Positions 1-7,756 of a stretch of DNA of 10,476 bases are shown here, piece after piece. Below the pieces are notes generated by a model. That model was not told the origin of the DNA. It saw nothing but the letters and a program-made list of their open reading frames with translations, and made no database searches. Made by a program: the position numbers and the translations under genes. Origin of the DNA: Irineochytrium annulatum (lineage: Eukaryota > Chytridiomycota > Chytridiomycetes > Chytridiales > Chytridiaceae); assembly GCA_027600665.1 (NCBI GenBank), contig JADGJL010001075.1, forward strand, positions 1-10,476, given 5' to 3'. The stretch's first letter is position 1. Every line of letters begins with the position of its first letter.

Positions 1-989
1 GGTTTTGGGGCGGCGGGGACACGAATCTGGATGTGAAAGTCGTCGATACACCCGGTGGGATCGGGGTGCCGTGCTTGGTTACAACTGAGGAGCAGCGTGA
101 CGATAGGACGGAGGCCAACGTTGTAGCCGACAACAGCGCTGGGGATCGGGCGAACGTCGGGACGCCGGATCTCAAGTTTATGGGTGGGGACAGCTTTGGG
201 AACGGGGACGGGGTGCCTTCCGACTCGGACGAGGAGTCGGACGGGTGGGAGAAGTTTTGCGATGAATCCGCAACCGGGATGCTGACGCTTTTGAAGGAGT
301 ACGAGGGCTTCACACATCAGCACGGCGCCTCCCCTGCCCCGAACGCCACGATCGACAGCGCGAGATCCGACCTCTCTCTACCCCGCGTGAAGTCCTACCA
401 GAGCTCCTTCACGTCCTCCTCCTCGATCCACTCCGAGGACGACCTCCACGAGCCGGCCGTCATGTCGCCGTACCCGACGTCCCACCGAGGCTCGAGGTTC
501 CAATCGCTGAGACGGATGACTAATATGAGGCAGCGGCCGTCGCTGGCGATTGGGCAGCCGCTGCCGTCTATCCTGCACTCGCCCGTCATGCCCGAGCCGG
601 CCGCGATACCGATATTGCCCAGGACGACGTCGACGAGGGCCATGAAGGATGGAGGGGAAGGCGATGCGTCGTCTAGTGGCGCTTACAGTGAGGGGTTGGG
701 GAGGGAGGCTATCCTGGAGTCGGCTGGGTCCGATGGTTGTAAGCTGACGGCGGCGGATTGCCTAATGTGGAGCAGGGCTTTCAACAACCCGCTTACAACC
801 ATTGCGCTAGAGAGCGGCTTGTTTAGCTTTGAGGCTCTTGACTTCCTGTAAGTACATATTGATAAACCTGCCTGGTAGTGTCCTTACGGTGTTTATTTCC
901 GCAGAAACCTCTGTCTTCAGTGGAATGCGTCCGATCGTCCCTCGGTCTTCGACCTGCTGCATCACCCATTCGTAAACGATATCGAGTAA
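1..989 (+). CDS. Protein kinase, C-terminal part (5' partial)
   Basis: The frame is open from base 3, so the gene starts left of the window. Exon A runs to 847. A 57-nt GT-AG intron (848-904, donor GTAAGT, acceptor CCGCAG) joins to exon B, 905-989, ending in TAA. Without splicing the frame stops at once at 849-851. The spliced end reads EALDFL then NLCLQWNASDRPSVFDLLHH and PFV. This matches the last helices of a eukaryotic protein kinase C-lobe (subdomain XI, with the invariant Arg of the DRP motif), which would phosphorylate Ser/Thr targets. The preceding 270 or so residues are acidic and Ser/Pro-rich and look disordered. No DFG, APE or DxWxxG motif is visible, so the catalytic core must lie upstream with a long insert before the final helices. 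The kinase subfamily cannot be assigned. It is convergent with the AIP-like gene, with 151 nt between the two stops. Confidence 0.6.
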
Positions 990-1140
990 TCCCGTGATTT
1001 AGATATCCAATCTCGGTCTAATCATCTGAACATTATGAAACATACACAAGAACTTGTACATCCTTTGTAAACTCCATTAAGTGCTTAAACCCATTGTACC
1101 AATAATTTAAATTAGATTACATCTACAAACTACATATATC

Positions 1141-2864
1141 TTATGCAAACATGTTCGCAAACATCTTCTTCTCCTTTGCGTGGTTCGCCTTCATCAACCG
1201 GTCCAGGTTCTTCTCCTCCTTTTTCAGCTCTAACCACTCCCCAGCCGTTTCGGCGATACCCTGTCGCTGGAATACCTCCTTGAGCCTCAGCAAGTCCTTC
1301 TCCGCCAGATCGAGATCTCTCCCCAACCGCAGATACGCCTGAGCCCTCCGAAACAATGCCTTCACGCACGAAGGGTCCCCCTTTAACACCTCCGAGCACT
1401 GAACCACCACTGTCGGCAACTCTCCGAGTTTCAGCTTACACGCCGCATAATTCAACCTCGTCGACTTCATCATGTCCAACACAAACTCCGGGTCGATCTC
1501 GCCCGGCGCCAGAGGCACGACCACCTTATCCCCCGTCGCCGAGGTCTCGTTCCCGAACGAGAGCTCCGGCACCGGCTTTAATAGCTCCTCCGGCACAGGC
1601 TGTCCTAATCTCTCCAATCTCCTCCTCTCGTCCGCCCGCCTCCTGACTTCCTTCTCCCTCATCTCCACCTCCCTCGCCCTGGACCTCTGCACGTCCGTCA
1701 CGGCCGGCGACATGCTTAGACTCTCCAGCAACATCAACGCCCTCGTGTATTTTTCCGTCGCGCCCGCAATATCCCCGGCCTTGTAACACCTCGTCCCCTC
1801 CTCCTTCCTCAATGGCGCCTCGGCCAGCTTGTCGGCCGAGGACATCTCCCAAATCTCGCGAGTGAAGTCGCCCGGTTCTTGGACGGAGACGAGCTCAATC
1901 TCGACCTCGAGGGGGGAGCTGACTAGGAGGAGAAGATCCTTGTTGGCGGCGGCGTCTTCGGTGTTGGCGTGGGCGCAGCAGCCGCCCATGCGCTGAGGAG
2001 GCAGGCCTTTAGCGGCTAGCTCACGGTTCTTCTTCTCCTGACGGAGCACGCTTTCGAGCTGCGCGTAACCCTGCAAACATCGAACAGAAGCCGTAAGAAA
2101 AATCAATCCCGCCTTCATGGTTTAATTACCTCGCACTCCTCCGGCATGCAAAGAAATTTAGCCTTTTCCCCGACCTTCATCGTCTTCACGCACTTTTCAA
2201 TGCACGGGACCGAAAAGCCCAGGCCCACCCTCATCTCGAAGGGCTTTGTAGGGTCGGCATCCCTCGAGTCGCCGATTTTTTTCCGCTGAGGCGGTCCCCG
2301 CTCAACCTTTTTCGCCTTCTGAGCGCATTCGCAACGGTCAGCCTCACGGTTTGATGAACAACTGGCCAATATGATCCTTACCGGTGCCTCCGCCTCCGCC
2401 GTCTTCGCCTCCTCCTTCCTCTCCACCTCATTGGCCGCACCGGCATCCTTCCTCGCCGCGCTCTTCGTCTGCGGCTTCTTGGCCGTAGTCGACAGCTGCG
2501 CAATCATACTCTCCAGCATATCCGCCCTTTCCCTCAGCGCCTCCCCTCTCTGCGCGTTCCCCTTCCCAGGCCCATGCCCGTGCCCGTGCGCATGCGCCGC
2601 CCCTTTCCCATCCTTTCCATTCGGATGTCCCTCCGCATGCTCCTTTTTAAGCTTCTCGATCTCCTCGTCTGCGGCCGAGTCGATCTCGGGCGAGACATAG
2701 GCGTAAGTGACGAAGTGGAATTTCGCGTTGGAACCTTTGGACCAGGTCGGCTGTTTCTTGGTGGCTGGGAGAGAGGGGGAGGGGGAGGACATGGGAACCT
2801 TGAAGATCTGGCATCCTGGATAGATTGGGGACGGCCGCGTCGGAGCGGTGTCGCTCATCATCAT
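1141..2864 (-). CDS. AIP: AIP-like FKBP/TPR co-chaperone
   Basis: Model: complement(join(1141..2070, 2130..2318, 2382..2864)), 533 aa. The ATG at 2864-2862 opens a run of three Met codons. Residues 19-56 and about 173-250 resemble the two halves of the AIP (XAP2) FKBP-like domain, including IGDSR, FEMRVGLGFSVPCIEKCV and VGEKAKFLC. A Lys/Ala/Glu- and His/Gly-rich insert of about 115 residues (HAHGHGHG near 91-98) separates them. Residues 275-310 carry the AIP linker (EVEIELVSVQEPGDF, IWEM). Three TPR units follow at about 308-343, 422-456 and 458-492, with a charged Arg/Glu-rich insert between the first two. The protein ends FANMFA, like the AIP C-terminus. The family binds Hsp90 and client proteins in the cytosol and is usually about 330 aa, so this copy is enlarged by its inserts. 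Of the Hsp90 carboxylate-clamp positions, K313, N431, K461 and R465 are kept and the first Asn is T317. The intron at 2071-2129 is phase 0. Confidence 0.88.
2319..2381 (-). other. In-frame, stop-free 63-nt intron in the AIP-like gene
   Basis: On the minus strand this stretch begins GTAAGG, contains GCTGACC as a branch-site candidate, and ends GCTCAG. It is exactly 21 codons long, phase 0, with no stop, so the frame also reads straight through. The encoded residues (hydrophobic and Cys-rich) are unlike the Lys/Ala/Glu-rich insert on both sides, which favours splicing. Retention would add 21 residues to the FKBP insert. Confidence 0.7.
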
Positions 2865-3213
2865 AACTTTGACTTTGTTTTGGAGTCCTCATCTGCTGCA
2901 GCTTGTACCAACTCGTATTGTAGAGTCTGAAGTGCTCGTATCAGCGCGTCCAATGCAGAGATGTTTTCTCTATTCTTCAAGTTGCAGAAAAGATGCACGA
3001 AGGCTATTGACCGCCGTTGAATAGCGGACTTAAGCGCTGCAGTTGGCCTCCCAGTGTGCCCAGGCAACGCGAACCCCAGCGCTACGCGCGCGTGCGCGGA
3101 TCAACCTCCCGTCGTCGCTCGCCGCCCGTCCAAGGGCCCCGCGAAAGATTGGATTGACGTGTTGCCGCCGGTTGGAAATCAGCTCCCAAAATCCGTCTCA
3201 TAGGCCAGCAGCC
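2865..3213. promoter_or_regulatory. Shared upstream region of the AIP-like and RIB43A genes
   Basis: These 349 nt lie between two divergent start codons and hold no convincing gene. ATTGG (inverted CCAAT) lies at 3148-3152, about 62 nt before the RIB43A ATG. CCAAT at 2950-2954 reads as ATTGG in the sense of the AIP-like gene, about 86 nt before its ATG. A 16-nt alternating purine-pyrimidine run, mostly CG, lies at 3083-3098. No clear TATA box was seen. A promoter role follows from position only. Confidence 0.5.
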
Positions 3214-4749
3214 ATGTACAAGGTCGCCATCCAGGACAACCTCCAGCAGGCCGCCATCGGCCGGCGGCAGAAGCTGGACGAGGATCGGAAGCAGCGCATC
3301 TTCGACACCAAGACGAGGGTGATGGGAGTTCGTTGAGAGGGATTACTTTTGACACTGTTTGTGAGCTTAAGGGCTGACCGCTCGTTGGCTAGATTGATGT
3401 GAGGGCACTGGAGGAGCAGATCCGGATCAAGAATGAGGCTAAGGTGGCCGAGACGCAGCGGGACCTGGCTTTCGGTTTGTTTCTTTGTTCTGTGTCTGAA
3501 CGTGGGGGCGGCTAACCGTGTGAACGTAAAACAGATGCTTCGAGGAAATCAACCAACGACATGCTGATCATGATGGACGAGCACGTCAAGCGCGCCCGGC
3601 GCGAGCATCTCACCTCCATCAACGATTTCCGCAAACATCACCAACAAGCTGACCAGCGTCGTGATTACGACCTCTACGACCCGCAGGCGCTCCGCAATGG
3701 CGCTCCGGCGCGCGCGGGGGACGCGGACGGGCGGTGCGGCGTGAGTGGGTTGCAGAAGTTCGAAGGGGAGGACCTAGCATCGCGCAGGAGGGGGGAGCTG
3801 CAGAAGCAGCAGATTCGCGTGTGGACCAAGGAGCAGATGAGGGAGAAGCAAATGATGAGGGATCGGGAGGCGGCGGAGAAGCGGTCAGTTTTCGCACGAT
3901 GTTGTGGATAGTGGTGTTTTGACTAAAGGGGTGATAAAATAGGAACTTTGAGGAGTACGAAGCGAACGTCGCGCAGAAGGCGGCGGCTCTCCAGAGCGAG
4001 GTGGCGAGGGCGAGGGCGGAGCAGGCCAGGCACGACAATGAGATAAATCAGCAGCTGGTATTTCGAAAGAGTTATCTGGCAGCAATCATGTTAATCCTTA
4101 CTTTATAGGCTGCTATTAAGAAGCACAACGAGGCGGCGGCGAAGGCTCGGGAGCTGGATATGAACACGCGCGAAATCTCGAACCAGATCTTCGGCAGCTT
4201 TTTGACGGAGACGCCGGACGTATTCAACATCCACGGCGGTCACAAGTAAATAGTGACCGTTTTACCCCACTCATTTCTTACGATCGTCTCATTTCTAGAG
4301 TCCGAGTGGACCTCTTTAAGGGAATCACGCAGCAGCAAAGCGCCGAGATCCTTCGAACCCAGGCTCTCCAGCGCCAGGAGGCGGAGGTGAGACCCAGGCT
4401 CCCTCCTAATGCAAATATTAATCCCTTGCGATAGGCGAAACGGGAGGCCGAGCAGATGGAGGAGAACAAATGGGCGCTTCAACAAGCCGCCAACCACCGC
4501 GCGTCCCTACTCCTCGACCGGGAACGCCAGCGGCAGGCCATGGAGCAGTCCGTTCGGATCCGGGAGGAGAACAAGAGGAAATCGATGAGCGACAAGGAGA
4601 GGTAAAAAGAAAACAATTATTTTTTTATTCCACATTCAGCTTACGGATGTTTGCACATGCAACACAGGATCAACTACATCGAGAAGGTAGTCTACACGAA
4701 CCCGCCGACGGAGCAGTACTTCGCGCAGTTCTCTACGACGTCGCGTTAG
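3214..4749 (+). CDS. RIB43A: RIB43A-family axonemal protein
   Basis: Model: join(3214..3327, 3393..3474, 3535..3883, 3943..4057, 4109..4245, 4299..4386, 4435..4601, 4668..4749), 377 aa, close to animal RIBC1/RIBC2 (about 380 aa). All seven introns are GT-AG and 48-66 nt; the first two have weak donors (GTTCGT, GTTTGT). Family hallmarks appear in order: MYKV at the start, RIF near 28-30, DYDLYDPQAL at about 109-118, RCGVSGLQKFEGEDL at about 132-146, and the terminal block EKVVYTNPPTEQYFAQF before STTSR. The rest is charged, predicted coiled coil. RIB43A proteins are filamentous microtubule inner proteins of the doublet microtubules of cilia and flagella. The gene is divergent from the AIP-like gene and convergent with the STI1-domain gene. 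It is the strongest marker of a flagellated organism in this window. Confidence 0.94.
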
Positions 4750-4981
4750 ACTCCTGCCAAGCATAACAGTAAAAGTGAACGGCGAACGTGAAAAGTAGAA
4801 CATCCCGTGTTAGGCAGTTGATCGCTTAGGACAGTGTTTTTTGTTTTTTTTGTAGTGGAGAATAAAATAATTGGCAGTTAAGGTCCGAGTTTCATTTTAT
4901 AAACAGCTAGGAGTAATCGGTGTAAGCTGAATACATGGCTGTAGAACCTCCACTCCAAATCAACGTCCCATCGGGTCTTGA
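4750..4981. other. Convergent 3' region of RIB43A and STI1-domain genes
   Basis: There are 232 nt between two stop codons facing each other, with no gene. AATAAA at 4861-4866, 112 nt after the RIB43A stop and just past a T-rich run (4837-4853), is a plausible polyadenylation signal for the + strand gene. No perfect AATAAA serves the - strand gene here. Confidence 0.5.
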
Positions 4982-6136
4982 CTACCGCTGTATCGAGAGT
5001 ATACCGGCGTCCATTAGCTTGAGAATTTTGCCCTTCATGTCCGGGTCCGCCGTCGTAAGCGCACTGCACACTTTGATTAACATTTCTGCAAAACACAAAA
5101 CTCATACCGATGCAGCTCTGGCGGGTTATCTTTGATATTCATCAGCAGCCGCTGAACCTTCGGATCCCTGAACGCGGCCTGCAGGCTCGGGTCGCTCATG
5201 ACCTTCCGGATAAGCATTTGCTCATTCTCCGGCAAATCCTGCGGTATTGATACGCCCGCAGCGGGCGCCACCATCGGCGTCACTGACGGCCCACGATTCC
5301 CCTTCTTCCGCACCTCGTCATCCGTTCCAACATCACCCCCGACCTTCTTCCCCTCCTCCTCCCTATCGCTCAGCGCCATAAGCTGATCCCCCATGATTCC
5401 CGCGAACTCCCGGAGAGCCAACAACAGGTCCGGCCTCTGCTCCGAGTATTTCTTGAACGCAGCTTGTGGGTTTGAAGACATCTCCTCTGTCGCCCGCTGA
5501 AAATCCGGGTCCTGCATTGCGCGCGCGAGGCGGGGGTTGGACTCGAGCTTCGAGATGAAGGCTGTCGTCATCCATTCTATAAGGGAGGATTAGTGACTCG
5601 GGGGATGAAGGAGGACAGCACGGACCTTTCTTGTCGAGCAGGCTGAAGTCCTCTTTCATCGCTTCTTGTACTTCTTCCAGCTTCAGAGCGTCTGACGGTG
5701 AGAACTTCGGTTTGACGACGGGTAGGTTATCGGGTGCTGCCGCGTTCGGCTTCGTGGCTGCCGGTGTCGGGACATTGCTTTTCTTTGGCGCCGAGTTGAA
5801 GAAGCCGCCTTTCAGTCCCTGGAATGGCTATCAGCGCCGTCAGAAAGATGAATGGAGAGGTGTTGTGAACAATACCGCGGAGGTAGGCTCTGCAGTCAAG
5901 GTCGTTGAATCCACAGAACGCTTTAAATTGGTGGCTGGAAGAACAAAAATTATTAGCGAACGTTCACAGCATTGAAGGCGTGCCAGGAGCTTTCGGCGGG
6001 TCCACTCGCTTCTTCTGCATGACATTGTTGAGCTTGAGGTGCTGAAGCGACTCTGTCATATCCTCAAGAGGCGGAACATCGTCATCTGCACTCTCGTTAG
6101 CCACCGCGTGCTTCTCCTAAGCTCACCGTCCGCCAT
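4982..6136 (-). CDS. STI1/DP-repeat protein, probable chaperone-associated
   Basis: Preferred model: complement(join(4982..5063, 5108..5576, 5626..5818, 5871..5934, 5968..6085, 6127..6136)), 311 aa. The ATG at 6136 gives an acidic start, MADDDDVPPLEDMTESLQHL. A GLKGGFF motif (from about 65) and a Lys/Pro/Ala linker lead to PEVQEAM-like LEEVQEAM. A STI1-type unit follows (NPRLARAMQDPDFQRATEEM, NPQAAFKKY, about 142-172), then an acidic linker. A second Asp-Pro-rich helical unit (SDPSLQAAFRDPKVQRLLMN, then DNPPELHR) ends in KILKLMDAGIL. STI1/DP domains occur in HOP, HIP, SGTA and ubiquilins and bind chaperones or hydrophobic segments; client and partner here are unknown. No TPR or ubiquitin-like domain is present. 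The last three introns (52, 49 and 44 nt) and the first (41 nt) are well supported; the 5934-5967 region is uncertain (see the separate entry). It is divergent from the glycosyltransferase gene. Confidence 0.75.
5871..5967 (-). other. Ambiguous splicing: 33-nt intron or 19-nt microexon
   Basis: Exon 2 must end at 5968 (phase 2), because the frame stops right after. The next secure exon begins at 5818 in phase 0. Two solutions restore the frame. One is a 33-nt intron (5935-5967, GTGAAC to TTCCAG, with GCTAAT) followed by a 64-nt exon (5871-5934). The other is a 78-nt intron (5890-5967, ending CTGCAG) followed by a 19-nt exon (5871-5889), giving 296 aa. Both use a GTTCAC donor for the next intron. 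Confidence 0.45.
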
Positions 6137-6230
6137 ACTGATTGCTATCACGATATTCGATCTCCGCCCTAATGAGACTCGCAACTGGAAACAAGCCACT
6201 TTTTCAAGCCACTCTGACGTTGCCTTTGCA
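6137..6230. promoter_or_regulatory. 94-nt divergent promoter gap
   Basis: Only 94 nt separate the start codon of the STI1-domain gene (- strand) from that of the glycosyltransferase (+ strand). No TATA box or clear motif was seen. At least one of the core promoters probably overlaps the other gene's 5' end. The role is inferred from position. Confidence 0.4.
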
Positions 6231-7541
6231 ATGAGGAGCATCTACCAACGCCTCATCCGATCCCGCACGACAGTCTTCGCCCTCCTCGGCCTCCTCACGC
6301 TCCCGCCCCTAATCTTCTTCTTCTACACCACCTCCTCTTCCTCAACACCCACCGCCTCATCCCACCGTCTCTCAACGCTCCTCTCCTCGGCCGATGAAAA
6401 CCAGCAGCACTACGCCTCGGCCCGGGCTGTCGTGTCCATATCGACGTTCCCTGGGAGGGTGGAGAGGATCAACGACACGATCAGGAGTTTGAAGGAACAA
6501 AGGAGGGTACCAGACGCGGTGTATCTGCACATACCGAAGGAGATCAAAAGGTTGAATGTTGGCGGGGAGCTGCCGCCCGTGGTGGAGGGGCTAAGGGAGA
6601 TGTATGGGAGGGAGTGGCTGCTGGTGACGAGGCCAGAGGACTATGGGCCGAGGTTAGGACAATCCTTTTCGTCGCCTTGCTGCCGTTCCTTTCACTAACG
6701 ACGTTCCTGCGCAGTACGAAGTTACTGGGTTCTCTTCTTGTCGAAAAGGACCCAAAGACCATTATTATCACCCGTAAGTCTTTCCCACCTTTCCGCTTAT
6801 TCTGCTGGAGTTACCTCACACCTCTAACCCCCGCACCGCATTTCCCGTCTAACAGTGGACGACGACATGTCTTACGACCCCTCCCTAATCCTCTCGCTCG
6901 TGGACGCCGCTGAGCACCACCCCACGAACGTCATCTGCTTCATCTGCGAGTACTGGCCTTGGTGGTGGTGGAAGCCCATCTACCAGCGGTCGGAGGGTGA
7001 ATGTCATGGGTGGGCGAACGCCTACGCGGGGACGGCGTATCGAGTGGGCATGTTCAAGGAGGACGTGTTCGAGTATGAGGGGAAGCCGAAGGGTTGCAAG
7101 CTGTAAGTTGTGTCCCATTTTTGTAACGGTGAGGTTAAGAGACGAGAAGGGCATAGGAGTTTGAGACGGGTATAGGAGGATGAGAAGGGTGTAGCGGTTT
7201 GGGGAAGGGGTTCTAAAGTGTTGGCTTGAGAAGGGAAGATAGGATAAAGAGATGTCGGAAGGACGGAAGGGATGATGGCCAGTCGTTATTGCTTTGCGTG
7301 TCTTTAGTTCCCTTTTTTCTTGGTCGCTGTATTGACACGCGCACTCCATAGCCATGACGACGTTTACCTCTCTGGCTACCTGTTCAAGAACGCCGGCGGC
7401 GTGCGGCCCTACGTCATCAACCCGGGCTTCTTCCCCATCATCAGCCACAAGGACCACACGAACCTGAGCATCAACAAGGTGCCCAACGGCGAGAAGGGCT
7501 ACCGAGACCCCTGCATCAAGTATTATGATTACTTTGAGTGA
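6231..7541 (+). CDS. Predicted type II membrane glycosyltransferase (GT-A-like)
   Basis: Model: join(6231..6652, 6715..6773, 6856..7102, 7352..7541), 305 aa. The ATG at 6231 gives a short basic N-terminus and then one membrane segment at about 13-32, a signal anchor typical of Golgi enzymes. A Ser/Thr stem follows, then the lumenal domain: VVSISTFPGR (67-76), PDAVYLHIP (94-102), EDYGPSTKLLG (136-146), TIIITLDDDM (156-165) and HDDVYLSGYL from 244. The DDD at 162-164 fits a metal/nucleotide-sugar DxD motif, and the second Asp pair (245-246) sits where related enzymes place acceptor or base residues. A tryptophan cluster (WPWWWW, 194-199) follows the DDD strand. There is an N-glycosylation sequon at N81. 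Sugar and acceptor are unknown. The frame stays open upstream to 6039, but that part is antisense to the neighbouring gene's 5' exons and lacks support. Introns are 62, 82 and 249 nt. Confidence 0.75.
7144..7200 (+). repeat. Three contiguous 19-nt imperfect tandem repeats in an intron
   Basis: The copies are 7144-7162 (GAGAAGGGCATAGGAGTTT), 7163-7181 (GAGACGGGTATAGGAGGAT) and 7182-7200 (GAGAAGGGTGTAGCGGTTT), back to back. A weaker out-of-phase relative starts at 7228 (GAGAAGGGAAGATAGGATA). They lie in the 249-nt third intron of the glycosyltransferase gene (7103-7351), whose + strand is strongly purine-rich. Confidence 0.7.
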
Positions 7542-7756
7542 GGAGAACGGCTGCTCTTCGGGGAAGGATTTAGGTGATGGAGGGAGCACTTCACACTAGT
7601 AAAGAGCAATGCGCATATCTCGGGTGGAACGAGTAAATCCATTGGACCCATGTGTTGTTCATGCAAGGATCGCTGTTTCGGCAGAAATCAAAACCGAGGG
7701 TCTCGTGTCACACTTGCCAGAGACACTTCCTCCCTCCCCTCCCTCGCTCGGCCGCC

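Noticed and set aside
2861..3067. Small - strand frame (68 codons) upstream of the AIP-like gene
   Set aside because: It ends at the AIP-like start codon in another frame, shows no family similarity and lies in the divergent promoter region. At most it would be an upstream ORF in the 5' UTR.
3061..3180. RFX/X-box-like half sites (GGCAAC, GTTGCC) upstream of RIB43A
   Set aside because: The half sites are not spaced or oriented as a proper X-box, and hexamers of this kind are expected by chance in GC-rich DNA.
3043..3213. Upstream in-frame extension of the RIB43A first exon to an ATG at 3043
   Set aside because: RIB43A proteins begin MYKV, matching the ATG at 3214. The upstream stretch is Arg/Pro-rich and has no family similarity.
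5631..5975. + strand open frame opposite the STI1-domain gene
   Set aside because: It is antisense to exons and introns of the gene on the other strand and has no recognisable domain.
6885..7589. Long open frame on the - strand (234 codons) opposite the glycosyltransferase
   Set aside because: It runs through coding exons and the large intron of a well-supported + strand gene, has no recognisable motif, and its N-terminal part is the complement of conserved sequence. It is a codon-bias shadow.
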